The notes under the pieces are model-generated. The model had not been told where the DNA came from. It saw only the letters and a list, made by a program, of their open reading frames with translations, and did not search any database. A stretch of DNA of 64,000 nucleotides from Halioglobus japonicus (GTDB lineage: Bacteria > Pseudomonadota > Gammaproteobacteria > Pseudomonadales > Halieaceae), in NCBI RefSeq assembly GCF_001983995.1, contig NZ_CP019450.1:496001-560000 (forward strand). The letters run 5' to 3'. Shown piece by piece: positions 1 to 8,808 of this stretch (positions within the stretch are counted from its first letter, which is position 1; every line of letters starts with the position of its first letter). The translations under genes were made by a program, and so were the position numbers.

Positions 1-763
1 CGCCCATCCGGATGCAGGTCGAGCCAGCGATATCCCGGCGCCTGGGCGTCGGCCTTGAAGTTGTCGCTGCCCGGCGCAAACTGCACGCAGGTAGAGGGGG
101 AGGCCATCAGCTCAACCGACCCGCGCTGACGATCAATCTGCTGGTGCACATGCCCCCACAGCACCGCGCGTACCCCGGCAAAACGCTCCGTCAGTGCCCA
201 GAACGCGTCCGCATCAGCGACCATTTGCTCGTCGATCCAGGCGCTGCCTACGGCCACCGGTTGATGGTGCATGCACAGCAGACTGTGCAGACCCTCGGCT
301 TCAGCCTGGATGAGAGCCGTCTCGATGCGCGCCAACTCCGCAGGTCCCAGGCGCCCGCCAACCTCGCGGGGAATCTGCGAATTGAGCATGAGAATCTGCC
401 ACGGCCCAACTCTGATTTCCCCGTCAGACGCTCGGGATCACGGGCTGCCGCCAGCATCTGGTCGCGATCGTCGTGGTTACCAGGCAGCCAGTAATGGTGC
501 GCTGCGAGGGTCTCCAGATAGGATTCGAGGCGTTCATAGGCGTGCAGTGCGCCCTTGTCGGATAGGTCACCGGTGGCCAGCACCAGGTCGTACTGCGCAC
601 GCTCCCGCTGCACCTGCGCTAACACCTGCTGCAGGGATGCATCAGTATCCATTCCCAGCAGGGTGCCACCGGCCTGCTGGCACAAGTGGATATCAGTGAG
701 CTGAACCAGACGGACGACGTCTGTCGCCGGTGTTACGCGCGCGATGGGTGCTGGTTCCGTCAT
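1..763 (-). CDS. cpdA: 3',5'-cAMP phosphodiesterase CpdA, frameshifted, cut by window edge
   Basis: Class III metallophosphoesterase that hydrolyses cyclic AMP in the cytoplasm. Reading leftward from the ATG at 763, the first frame holds the metal-binding motifs TDIHL, ATGDLSDKG and LPGNHDD and runs correctly to about residue 115 (DPERLTG). There the frame is lost at a C4 run (419-422 on the plus strand). One extra base would restore a continuous protein holding the remaining family motifs CMHHQPV and WGHVHQ, which stays open to base 1. The last residues lie outside the window. yqiB lies just upstream in the same direction, as in many gammaproteobacteria. All metal ligands are present across the two frames, so I favour a one-base sequence error or a very recent mutation over an old pseudogene. 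Confidence 0.85.
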
Positions 764-771
764 ACCGGTGG

Positions 772-1224
772 CTAGGGGCCGCTACTACCGACCGAAACAG
801 GTGTGGTGCTGTGACCGTTGCCAAGACAATGTTCGAGCCAGTCCGCCAGGAAGCGGTTTTGCTGGGACTTCTCGTCCTGCTGGAACATCTGCTTGTTGGG
901 ATAGGCGTATCGCCCCTGAATACGACGGTGCGATTGGAAGCTGCCGACCTCGAGCATGCCCGCGTCGTGATAGGCGCGCACTTCCACCTTCAGGCTCCCC
1001 AGCCAACGCGCCTGGGCATGCTGCTGGTGGAGACGGAAAATGGTCGTATATCGACAGCGCTCGACCACCTCCAGGCACACCGTGGCGGGACCGACGGCGA
1101 ACTCGCGGGTGTTGGTGCTCTCGTAATCGGGAAACAGGCGCAACAACCGGGCATAGTTCGCCTCGCAAACAGCGTGAAGCTCTGCGAGGTTGAGGTTGAA
1201 TTGTCGGCTTCTGGCAGCGTGCAC
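772..1224 (-). CDS. yqiB: YqiB-like protein, DUF1249 family
   Basis: A 150-residue cytoplasmic protein of the DUF1249/YqiB family, whose biochemical role is unknown. Family features visible are the N-terminal NLAELHAVCEANYARLL segment, the central CLEVVERCRYTTIF strand region and the C-terminal RYAYPNKQMFQQDEK block. Length agrees with the E. coli protein (about 140 residues). It ends eight bases before cpdA, so the two are probably co-transcribed. In E. coli nudF precedes yqiB; no nudix box gene is present here between yqiB and the divergent tolC, so the usual nudF-yqiB-cpdA order is reduced. Confidence 0.85.
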   Translation of the reverse strand: MHAARSRQFNLNLAELHAVCEANYARLLRLFPDYESTNTREFAVGPATVCLEVVERCRYTTIFRLHQQHAQARWLGSLKVEVRAYHDAGMLEVGSFQSHRRIQGRYAYPNKQMFQQDEKSQQNRFLADWLEHCLGNGHSTTPVSVGSSGP

Positions 1225-1416
1225 GAAAAGCAGTTCCTATTTGCGACGAAACCCATGCAGGGCACGATCTATGTCATGGACCTGCTGGCAGTGTACCACT
1301 TATGATGGCCGTGACTACGCCCATTTTGGGCGGCAGTTCACACAATGCAAGGAACACTTGCGGCTGCTAAACTCTCTTTTTGCTTTTCGCCGCACTACCT
1401 TTACAGGGGAACCAAT

Positions 1417-2820
1417 ATGAAACGGACCGGAGTGGCGTTATTCGCACTGACACTCTCGATGGGCGCAAGCGCAGAATCCCTGCGCGATATCTATGAACTC
1501 GCACTTGAAAATGACGCCCAGCTCAAAGCGGAAGAAGCAATCTACCTGGCCAACAAGGAAAGTGAATCACTGGGACTCTCCGGCCTGTTACCGCAGATCG
1601 GCGCCAGCTACTCGCGCTCGGGCTCTGACACAGACACTGACTCGGAAAACTTCACCCTGACCGAAGACGGTATTGCCACGATTTCGTCCACCACCACATC
1701 AGATACGTATACCGACGCCTTCTCAGTGTCGCTCAACCAGCCGCTGTTTGACCTGCCGGCCTGGTTCAGCTTCAAAGCGGGCAAGGAACAGAGCAAGCAG
1801 GCTGAGGCCACCTTTGCCGGCAACCAGCAGAATCTGATAGTGCGCACCGTTGACGCCTATCTGGCAGTGCTGCGCGCACAGGACAACCTGACCGCCTCGA
1901 TCGCCGAGGAGAAAGCCTTTGAGCGCCAGTTGGAACAGACCCAGCAGCGCTTTGAAGTAGGTCTGATCGCCATTACCGACGTTTACGAAGCCCAGGCGGC
2001 TTACGATTTGTCGCAGGTAAACCGCATTGTGAACGAAAACGACGTTGCGGTTGCACTGGAGCAATTGTCGGTACTGACCGGCCAGAAACACAGCAGCCTG
2101 AATGTGCTGACCGATACATTTGAGCCCAATCCTCCGGAGCCCAATGATCGCGCGGCCTGGGTAGACTTTGCCCTGCAGAACAACTACGCGCTAAAAGCCG
2201 CGGAATACGCCGAGGAAGCAGCACGCCAGAACTCCAAGTCAGCGGCGACCGGCCACGCCTTCAAGATTTCCGGTAGCTACAGCTACTCCGATACTGAGAC
2301 CGACGGCTCCCGCACCATTGATCCGGCCAACGACTTCCTGAGCCCACCCTATAACGCCACCGATGGCGACCAGTGGTCGGTTAACCTGAGCCTGCCGCTG
2401 TACTCTGGCGGCGCCATCAGCGCCAACCGCCGCCAGTCAGCACAGCAATTCAATGCCGCCCGCGAACAGCGGATTAACCTTAGCCGCAATACGGTGACCA
2501 ACACGCGTTCGCTGCACATGACAGTGAACAGCAATATCAGCCGCGTAAAAGCGCGCAAACAGAGTATTGTCTCTTCGCGCAGTGCGCTGGATGCCACCCA
2601 GGCGGGCTACGAAGTGGGTACACGTAACGTAGTAGACGTGCTCAACGCCCAGCAAACCCTGTTTGCCGCGGTGCGCGACTACTCCAATAGCCGCTACGAC
2701 TACATTTACAGCATACTGCTGCTCAAGGAGCAGGCTGGCCTGCTGAGCCCGGAGGACATTTACAATCTGGATTCCTTCCTGATCACACCTGCGCCGCCGA
2801 CAGCCAGCGAAAGCGAATAA
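1417..2820 (+). CDS. tolC: TolC family outer membrane efflux channel
   Basis: Outer-membrane exit duct that pairs with tripartite efflux pumps and type I secretion systems. The ATG at 1417 is chosen because it gives a clean signal peptide (MKRTGVALFALTLSMGASA) and sits behind an AGGGGAA ribosome binding site; an upstream in-frame ATG at 1345 would bury the signal. The mature protein has the two internally repeated outer-membrane-factor halves: the helical QQRFEVGLIAITDVYEAQA segment in the first half and the matching GYEVGTRNVVDVLNAQQTL segment in the second. The 467-residue length is typical. No lipobox cysteine follows the signal, as in TolC rather than OprM. It is transcribed divergently from yqiB. 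Its leader contains CAGGGGAA, complementary to a loop of the candidate small RNA near 59.8 kb. Confidence 0.93.
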   Translation: MKRTGVALFALTLSMGASAESLRDIYELALENDAQLKAEEAIYLANKESESLGLSGLLPQIGASYSRSGSDTDTDSENFTLTEDGIATISSTTTSDTYTDAFSVSLNQPLFDLPAWFSFKAGKEQSKQAEATFAGNQQNLIVRTVDAYLAVLRAQDNLTASIAEEKAFERQLEQTQQRFEVGLIAITDVYEAQAAYDLSQVNRIVNENDVAVALEQLSVLTGQKHSSLNVLTDTFEPNPPEPNDRAAWVDFALQNNYALKAAEYAEEAARQNSKSAATGHAFKISGSYSYSDTETDGSRTIDPANDFLSPPYNATDGDQWSVNLSLPLYSGGAISANRRQSAQQFNAAREQRINLSRNTVTNTRSLHMTVNSNISRVKARKQSIVSSRSALDATQAGYEVGTRNVVDVLNAQQTLFAAVRDYSNSRYDYIYSILLLKEQAGLLSPEDIYNLDSFLITPAPPTASESE

Positions 2821-2828
2821 TCCCTATC

Positions 2829-2853
2829 GCCCGGCGCTGCTCAAGCGCCGGGC
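2829..2853. terminator. Convergent terminator hairpin tolC/waaA
   Basis: A ten-base stem (GCCCGGCGCT pairing with AGCGCCGGGC) with a five-base loop lies between the stop of tolC and the stop of waaA and includes the last codons of waaA. There is no long T run on either side, so efficiency is uncertain. Its place between two convergent stops supports a bidirectional role. Confidence 0.55.
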
Positions 2854-4112
2854 ACTCGTTCGTCCACCAGCGCCGTCAGGCGCGCCAACGCTCCGCGATT
2901 CTCGGCGACCACCTGTTCACCGGCCTCACCCATGGCCTGCATTACATTGGGTGCCGCCAGTATCTCCATCAGACAACGACCCAATTCATCGCCATCGGCA
3001 ACCTGGCGCATAGCGCCAGCAGTGGTGAGCAGTTCAGTAATCTCGTTGAAGTTGAACATATGCGGGCCACTGACTACAGGCACACCCCAGGCCGCAGCCT
3101 CGAGGACGTTCTGCCCGCCGTGTTGGATGAAGCTGCCGCCTATGACGGCAATATCAGCGACACCTGACAAGAGCCGCAGCTCGCCCATGGTGTCACCCAG
3201 ATAAACGTCGCTACCGGCCTCAGGGGGACGGCCCGAAGAGCGGCGAACCACATTGAACCCCTCTCGGGCACACAGTGCAGCCACGCCGTCGAACCGTTCC
3301 GGGTGGCGCGGCACCAGCAACAACAGGGTGTTGGGGTGGTGTTCACGCACCTCACCCAGGGCCTGCAATAGCAACTCGTCTTCGCCCGGATGGGTGCTCG
3401 ATCCCAGCAGCACAGGCGCGTTCGGCCAGGAGGATTTCAGGGCCGTTGCTTCGGCCCGCAAACTGTTATCCAGATCGATATCGAACTTAATGCTGCCGGT
3501 CACCTGGAGCCGGTCCGCGGCAAGCCCCAGCTGGACAAAGCGCTCACCGTCCGCCCGGGACTGACAGGCGACCAACGTCAACTGCTGCATCATCTGCGCT
3601 GTGAGTCCGGCCACCCGCTGGTAACCCCGGGCAGAGCGCGCCGAGAGGCGAGCGTTGGCAAGAATCACCGGGCACTGATTGCGCTGGGCGTGGTGTAACA
3701 GGTTGGGCCACAGCTCGGTCTCCATGACCACCAGTAGTCCGGGCTTTACCCGGGCAAAGAAACGGGCCACAGCCCCGTGCATGTCCCAGGGCGAATAGAC
3801 ATGAAATACGCGCTCACCAAACAGCGAGCGGACCCGGTCCGACCCAGTGGGTGTTGTGGTTGTGACCACAATATCAGCTTCGGGGTAGCGCTGGAGTAAA
3901 TGCTCAATCAGGGGCGCGGCCGCCAGGGTTTCCCCCACCGACACGGCATGCACCCACACTGCGGTGCGAGGCAGATCGGGCCGCGGCGCGAACCAGCCAA
4001 AACGCTCGGCCAGACGCTGACGATAGGCAGGCGCACGCCGCGAGCGCAGCAGCATGCGCAGCAGGATAAAGGGCAGCAACAGGTAGAATAAGGCGCTATA
4101 CAGGTAGCGCAT
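2841..4112 (-). CDS. waaA: 3-deoxy-D-manno-octulosonic acid (Kdo) transferase
   Basis: Inner-membrane glycosyltransferase (GT30) that adds Kdo from CMP-Kdo to the lipid A precursor. The protein starts with one membrane anchor (YLYSALFYLLLPFILLRML). Next comes the SVGE motif holding the presumed catalytic Glu, then the VVTTTTPTGS segment, and a C-terminal donor-binding domain with GGSFIQHGGQNVLEAAAWG. The ATG at 4112 has GGAG seven bases upstream; the in-frame start at 4145 lacks this. The resulting 423 residues match E. coli WaaA (425). It converges with tolC, and hldE and the waa core genes lie nearby. Confidence 0.93.
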   Translation of the reverse strand: MRYLYSALFYLLLPFILLRMLLRSRRAPAYRQRLAERFGWFAPRPDLPRTAVWVHAVSVGETLAAAPLIEHLLQRYPEADIVVTTTTPTGSDRVRSLFGERVFHVYSPWDMHGAVARFFARVKPGLLVVMETELWPNLLHHAQRNQCPVILANARLSARSARGYQRVAGLTAQMMQQLTLVACQSRADGERFVQLGLAADRLQVTGSIKFDIDLDNSLRAEATALKSSWPNAPVLLGSSTHPGEDELLLQALGEVREHHPNTLLLLVPRHPERFDGVAALCAREGFNVVRRSSGRPPEAGSDVYLGDTMGELRLLSGVADIAVIGGSFIQHGGQNVLEAAAWGVPVVSGPHMFNFNEITELLTTAGAMRQVADGDELGRCLMEILAAPNVMQAMGEAGEQVVAENRGALARLTALVDERVPGA

Positions 4113-4238
4113 GAACAACTCCAACGGCGTTAGTGGGGCAAGCATACCGCCTGTGGCCCTTCACTGACCACTGCGAGAATCGCCCACCTGGAAAAGTGAT
4201 TCGAGTTATAATCGCGTTTTTGTTTCCAGGGAGCGGGC

Positions 4239-5435
4239 ATGACCGCACCGGTAATCCAACCCGACATTGCCATCATTGGCGGCGGCATTGCAGGCCTTTG
4301 GGCGCTGTGCCAGCTGCGCAATGCCGGCTACCAGGCCGTCTTGTTCGAGCAGGAGGCGCTGGGCAGCTATCAGACGGTGGGCTCCCAGGGCATGATTCAC
4401 GGCGGTATCAAATACGCACTCTCTGGTGCCCTGAGCAACAGCTCGGAAACGATTTCCAGCATGCCCGGCGTATGGCGCGAGTGCCTGGCAGGCAACGGCA
4501 AAGTCGACCTGCGCAACTGCGAGGTGCTCAGCGAGGATTTCTATCTCTGGTCTGACACCGGCCTCACCTCACGCGTGGGTTCGTTCTTTGCCAGCAAACT
4601 GCTGCGCGGCCGCGTCGATCGCCTGGCACCCGCTGACTATCCGGCGGTGTTGGCCAATCCCGCGTTCAAGGGTCAGGTCTACCGCCTGATTGACCTGGTA
4701 CTGGATGCACCCTCCTTGGTCAAAACCCTGGCAGATCAAAGCGACGGCGCTATCTTCAGCATCGACTGGAACACCAGCAGCCTCGCCGTCGACAGCCGCC
4801 AGGCCATTATCGATACCCCCTTTGCCCAGGTTCGCCCGCGCCAACTGATTCTCGCCGCCGGCGCAGGCAATGAGGGCCTGGTACAGGCTCTGGGAGGCAG
4901 CTCACCGGCCATGCAGCGGCGTCCACTGCAGCAAGTCATCGTCAAACACGAGTATCCCGAGCCCTTTTTCGGCCACTGTACCGGCGGCAGCCCCAGCCCT
5001 CGCCTGACGGTGTCCAGCCACCGAACCAGCGCGGGCGAGCCGGTGTGGTATCTGGGCGGCGATCTCTCCACCGAAGGCGCCGACTGGGAACCACAGCGGG
5101 TCATTGAGCGCGCCAAGGCAGAACTGGATGAGTTATTCCCCTGGATTGATTTCGGCCACTGCGAATGGCGCACCCTGCGCCTCGATCGCGGCGAGCCGCG
5201 CCAGTCAGCGCTTAAGCGCCCGGACACCGCTTACGTCGGCGCTGTCGACAGCGTCGACAACGCCCTCGTGACCTGGCCCACAAAGCTGACCCTGAGCCCC
5301 GATCTCGGCAACGAACTGGAGCACACCCTGGCCAGACGCGATATGCGCCCCGGACCCAGCGCAGACCTCGCGCCCCTTGCGGGACTGGGTCAGCCACCGA
5401 TTGCCAGCGCGCCCTGGGATACCCTGTTCTCATGA
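4239..5435 (+). CDS. FAD-dependent oxidoreductase, DAO superfamily
   Basis: A 398-residue flavoprotein with an N-terminal Rossmann motif IAIIGGGIAGLWAL (residues 10-23) and the following acidic residue (FEQEA), as in D-amino-acid oxidase/glycine oxidase-type proteins. The middle of the protein has the GSQGMIHGGIKYAL segment expected to contact the isoalloxazine ring. No residue identifies the substrate, so the reaction is not assignable. It overlaps the next gene by four bases (ATGA), so the oxidoreductase and the aldo/keto reductase are translated together and probably act on related metabolites. Confidence 0.75.
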   Translation: MTAPVIQPDIAIIGGGIAGLWALCQLRNAGYQAVLFEQEALGSYQTVGSQGMIHGGIKYALSGALSNSSETISSMPGVWRECLAGNGKVDLRNCEVLSEDFYLWSDTGLTSRVGSFFASKLLRGRVDRLAPADYPAVLANPAFKGQVYRLIDLVLDAPSLVKTLADQSDGAIFSIDWNTSSLAVDSRQAIIDTPFAQVRPRQLILAAGAGNEGLVQALGGSSPAMQRRPLQQVIVKHEYPEPFFGHCTGGSPSPRLTVSSHRTSAGEPVWYLGGDLSTEGADWEPQRVIERAKAELDELFPWIDFGHCEWRTLRLDRGEPRQSALKRPDTAYVGAVDSVDNALVTWPTKLTLSPDLGNELEHTLARRDMRPGPSADLAPLAGLGQPPIASAPWDTLFS

Positions 5436-6220
5436 GTTGGATGCGCCCGCTGGGATCCACCGGCATTGACGTGAGCGCCATTGGCCTTGGCACCGTGAAG
5501 CTGGGCCGCGATCAGGGCGTGAAGTATCCCAACGGGTTTACCATTCCCGATGACAGGCAGGCGCTAGAGCTGTTGGCCCAGGCCCGCGACCTGGGCATTA
5601 ACCTGATCGATACGGCGCCGGCCTATGGCGTCAGCGAAGAACGCCTGGGCACGTTGCTGGCCGGGAACCAGCGCGAATGGGTGATCTGTTCCAAGGTCGG
5701 CGAGGAATTTTCTGACGGGCAGTCGCATTTTGATTTCACCCCGGAGCACACGCGCTTCTCGATAGAGCGCAGCCTTAGCCGTCTGGGTGTGGATGCCATT
5801 GATATTGTGCTGGTGCACTCAGACGGCAACGATATGCACATCATCGAGACACTCGGTACCTTGCAGGCATTAGCGGAACTGAAACAACGCGGTCTGATCA
5901 GAGCCTTCGGCATATCGACCAAAACCGTTGCGGGAGGCCTGGCCGCCGCAGCGCAGAGCGATGCTGTCATGGTGACTTACAATCTGGCCCAACAAGAAGA
6001 AGCCGAGGTACTCGACGCCTGTGCCGCGCAAGGAAAGGCCGGCCTGATCAAAAAGGCGCTGGCCAGTGGCCATCTGGCTGATATCGACAACCCGGTTCAG
6101 GCGTCCATGGATTTGATATTAGGCCATGCGGGCAGCACAGCCGCCATCGTCGGCACCATTACACCCGCCCACCTGCAGGCCAATGTGGCTGCCGCAAGAC
6201 AGGCGCTCGGCGACGGCTAA
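5432..6220 (+). CDS. Aldo/keto reductase family protein
   Basis: A 262-residue NAD(P)H-dependent aldo/keto reductase (TIM barrel). The catalytic residues can be located: Asp and Tyr in LIDTAPAYGVSEERLG, Lys in ICSKVG and His in IVLVHSDG. The protein is shorter than the usual 300-350 residues, and the C-terminal HAGSTAAIVGTITPAHL region matches the NADP-binding end of the family. It starts inside the stop of the FAD oxidoreductase and converges with hldE, 15 bases from its stop. The physiological substrate is not predictable. Confidence 0.82.
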   Translation: MSWMRPLGSTGIDVSAIGLGTVKLGRDQGVKYPNGFTIPDDRQALELLAQARDLGINLIDTAPAYGVSEERLGTLLAGNQREWVICSKVGEEFSDGQSHFDFTPEHTRFSIERSLSRLGVDAIDIVLVHSDGNDMHIIETLGTLQALAELKQRGLIRAFGISTKTVAGGLAAAAQSDAVMVTYNLAQQEEAEVLDACAAQGKAGLIKKALASGHLADIDNPVQASMDLILGHAGSTAAIVGTITPAHLQANVAAARQALGDG

Positions 6221-6235
6221 CCCGAATTCACCGCG

Positions 6236-7666
6236 TCAGCTGTCTTGCTGGATCTGGTTGACAATGGCCGTGGTGGAGAGGTTTTCAATCACCCCCAGCA
6301 CCCGCACCTCGCCGCCGTAGCCCTCGACAATTTCCCAGCCGACCACCTCTTCCTTGCCGGCATAGTCGCCGCCCTTAACAAGCACATCCGGGCGCAGCGC
6401 TTCCAGCATGAAGCGCGGCGTGTCGTCTTCGAAACAGACGACCCAGTCCACCGACTCGAGCCCGGCCAGCACCGCCATACGACGATCCTCGGGATTAATC
6501 GGCCGCCCCGGTCCCTTGAGACGTTTCACGGACGCGTCGCTGTTCACGGCCACAATTAACCGGTCACCCTGTTGCCGGGCCTGCTCCAGGTAGCTGACGT
6601 GGCCGGCGTGGATAATGTCAAAGCAACCGTTGGTAAAGACCACACGTTCGCCCTGGACACGGGCATCGGCTATCGCAATCTGCAACTGCTCCAGAGTCAT
6701 TGCCCCGCGTTCAGAGCCATGCTCCTGCTGCACCGCACGGCGCAACTCCGGCGCACTGACAGCGGCAGTGCCGAGCTTGCCCACCACAATACTGGCAGCA
6801 ACGTTGGCCAGCCCTACCGCCAGCGGCAGATCGGCACCCGCGGCAACCGCCGTCGCCAGGGTGGCAATGACGGTATCGCCAGCACCGGTCACATCAAACA
6901 CTTCGCGAGCGCGCGCCGGCAGGTGCAATTCCTCTTCACCCGGACGCAGCAGCGTCATGCCGTGTTCGCCACGAGTTACCAGCAGCGCAGATAAATCCAG
7001 CTCCGTCATCAACTGTTCGCCGCGACTCACCAGTTCAGCCTCGCTGGGGCAATGGCCGACCACGGCCTCGAATTCGTGCAGGTTGGGGGTTAACAGGGTG
7101 GCACCGCGATAGCGGCTGAAGTCGGTGCCCTTGGGGTCTACCAATACCGGCACACCGGCAGCCCGGGCTGCCGATATCAGCGGCGCGGGATCAGCCAGCG
7201 CGCCCTTGGCGTAATCTGACAATATCAGCGCACCGCATTGCTGCAGCCGCGCCTCGAGGCCGTCGGCCAGGGAATCGCCGCTGGCCGCAAGCGCGTCCTC
7301 CTCAAAATCGAGCCGAATCAACTGCTGGTGACGGCTGATCACCCGCAGCTTGGTAATCGTGGGCTGGCCTTCTACCCGCGTGAATGCGCAGTCGACACCA
7401 GCGCCCATCAGCATATCCTGCAGCGAATCCGCCATCTCGTCTGCGCCGGTATACCCCTCCAGGCTCGCCGCCGCGCCCAGCGCTGCAATATTCAGGGCCA
7501 CGTTCCCGGCACCGCCCGGGCGGTCCTTGATCTGCTCTACCTTGACCACCGGTACGGGGGCCTCGGGCGAGATACGCGACGTACCGCCCTCCCAGTAGCG
7601 GTCGAGCATGATATCCCCCAGTACCAGCACACGGGCCTGGTCGAATCGGGGCATCTCAAGTTTCAT
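6236..7666 (-). CDS. hldE: Bifunctional heptose 7-P kinase/heptose 1-P adenylyltransferase
   Basis: Makes ADP-heptose for the LPS inner core. The N-terminal ribokinase-like domain has [19 protein letters not shown] and the catalytic DVTGAGDTV (residues 1-320). The C-terminal nucleotidyltransferase domain has [13 protein letters not shown] with the HxGH signature (residues 340-476). The ATG at 7666 is preceded by AAGGA; an upstream in-frame TTG at 7672 is less likely. The fused form of 476 residues equals E. coli HldE (477). Its product feeds the heptosyltransferases WaaC and WaaF encoded at 21-23 kb. Confidence 0.95.
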   Translation of the reverse strand: MKLEMPRFDQARVLVLGDIMLDRYWEGGTSRISPEAPVPVVKVEQIKDRPGGAGNVALNIAALGAAASLEGYTGADEMADSLQDMLMGAGVDCAFTRVEGQPTITKLRVISRHQQLIRLDFEEDALAASGDSLADGLEARLQQCGALILSDYAKGALADPAPLISAARAAGVPVLVDPKGTDFSRYRGATLLTPNLHEFEAVVGHCPSEAELVSRGEQLMTELDLSALLVTRGEHGMTLLRPGEEELHLPARAREVFDVTGAGDTVIATLATAVAAGADLPLAVGLANVAASIVVGKLGTAAVSAPELRRAVQQEHGSERGAMTLEQLQIAIADARVQGERVVFTNGCFDIIHAGHVSYLEQARQQGDRLIVAVNSDASVKRLKGPGRPINPEDRRMAVLAGLESVDWVVCFEDDTPRFMLEALRPDVLVKGGDYAGKEEVVGWEIVEGYGGEVRVLGVIENLSTTAIVNQIQQDS

Positions 7667-7770
7667 TGGCAATTCCTTGGCTTGGCAATGGCGGCATCAT
7701 ACCACGCCCACAGCCTTGCCTTGTCGGGTCAAACGGGCTACTTTTCCCTGCCCCAAAAGGACCACGACTC

Positions 7771-8388
7771 ATGATTCCAGACCTGCCCGCCGACATCGAC
7801 CAGATCAAAGGCTTTCTCGCCGACGACGAGGCCGCCGCCCTGTACGAACACGCGCTCGCCGAGAGCAGCAAGGGCCCGGTGCTGGAGATTGGCAGCTACT
7901 GCGGGAAATCCACTATTTACCTGGGTCTGGCCTGTCGACAACATAGCAGTACGGTGTTCGCCTTGGACCATCACCGCGGTTCAGAAGAGCATCAACTGGG
8001 CGAGTTCTTCCACGACCCGGACCTCTACGACGGCTCAGAAGGCCTTGTGGATACGTTCCGGGAATTTCGCCGCAACATGCGCAAGGCAGATCTGGATGAC
8101 ACCGTCGTCCCGGTCGTCGCCGGCTCCGAAGCCGCCGCCCGTCACTGGCAGACTCCCCTGGCCATGGTATTCATCGACGGCGGCCACAGTCTCGAGGCAG
8201 CCCTGCTCGACTACCGTTGCTGGACCGCTCACCTGATGCGCGGCGGGATACTGGCCATTCACGATTTGTTCGACGACGCTCATGCGGGTGGCCAGGCACC
8301 TTATGCGGTGTATCGGATGGCCAAGGCTTCTGGGTTGTTTGAGGATCTGGGGCAGGTGAATACGTTGGGGCTTTTGCGGAGGCTGTAA
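7771..8388 (+). CDS. Class I SAM-dependent methyltransferase
   Basis: A 205-residue methyltransferase of the Methyltransf_24 type. The SAM-binding motif I is VLEIGSYCGKSTIYLG, an acidic motif II is VFALDHHRGSEEHQLG, and the later FIDGGHSLEAALLDY segment is characteristic of this family. The ATG at 7771 follows AAAAGGA; an in-frame extension to 7666 has no such signal and runs through the hldE promoter region. It is divergent from hldE. The acceptor molecule is unknown. Its setting next to LPS genes hints at an envelope or secondary-metabolite substrate, but nothing in the protein proves it. Confidence 0.78.
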   Translation: MIPDLPADIDQIKGFLADDEAAALYEHALAESSKGPVLEIGSYCGKSTIYLGLACRQHSSTVFALDHHRGSEEHQLGEFFHDPDLYDGSEGLVDTFREFRRNMRKADLDDTVVPVVAGSEAAARHWQTPLAMVFIDGGHSLEAALLDYRCWTAHLMRGGILAIHDLFDDAHAGGQAPYAVYRMAKASGLFEDLGQVNTLGLLRRL

Positions 8389-8421
8389 TTACGCTGGTTC
8401 TTTTTTTGCTAAGCGGGACGT

Positions 8422-8523
8422 GTAAGCCTTCTCGCTTCCCGAAACCACTGCGAGCCCATCCATGGGACGTTTCGGCGTCCGGCATCCTGCCTCCCGACGA
8501 TTTCGGGAAGCGAGAAGACTTAC
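8422..8523. repeat. Variable-stem hairpin repeat, copy 1
   Basis: Arms at 8422-8444 and 8501-8523 are complementary over 23 positions with one or two mismatches. They enclose a core (8451-8500) containing CATCCATGGGAC, TTCGGCGTCCGGCATCC and CTCCCGACGA. The same core occurs at 59475-59526 and, inverted, at 59695-59747, but the arms of the three copies are unrelated in sequence. No reading frame crosses it. It lies downstream of the methyltransferase gene, which ends 33 bases before it. Confidence 0.7.
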
Positions 8524-8600
8524 CCGCCCCTCCGATCGTTCATCACCCTGAACACACCAATAACTCGTCCCGTGAGCCAAACTGAAATCAAGCATCATCA

Positions 8601-8783
8601 CAGCGGTATCAGGTTTTCGCCACCATCAGGCCGCGCTCAGGTTTTGTGGAAGAGACGAAGGGCTTTCCGCGGTGGGTGTTTGAGGAGTGCTTGAGGATTG
8701 CGCAGCAATCCCACTCCGAGTTACGCCGCGGCCGTAGTCTCTGGAGCAAAACCTGCGGCCGTGGCGAAGGCCTGACACCGCTG
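8601..8783. repeat. Large imperfect inverted repeat
   Basis: The left half (8601-8672) and right half (8722-8783) are imperfect inverted copies. CAGCGGTATCAGG pairs with CCTGACACCGCTG, and later blocks TCGCCAC, GGCCGC, AGGTTTTG and AGAGAC recur in order on the opposite strand. A nested inner hairpin (GGATTGC with GCAATCC) lies at the tip. It fills the gap between the copy-1 hairpin and the stop of the minus-strand gene at 8809. There is no coding potential. It could act as a terminator or be a degenerate small mobile repeat. Confidence 0.6.
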
Positions 8784-8808
8784 GGATGGCGCGGCTAGCC
8801 AAGAACGA

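Noticed and set aside
12..494. Plus-strand open frame over cpdA
   Set aside because: It is antisense to well-conserved phosphodiesterase motifs and has no family resemblance.
1225..1416. Remnant of nudF between yqiB and tolC
   Set aside because: No nudix box can be found in any frame; the gap is only 192 bases and is better seen as the divergent promoter region.
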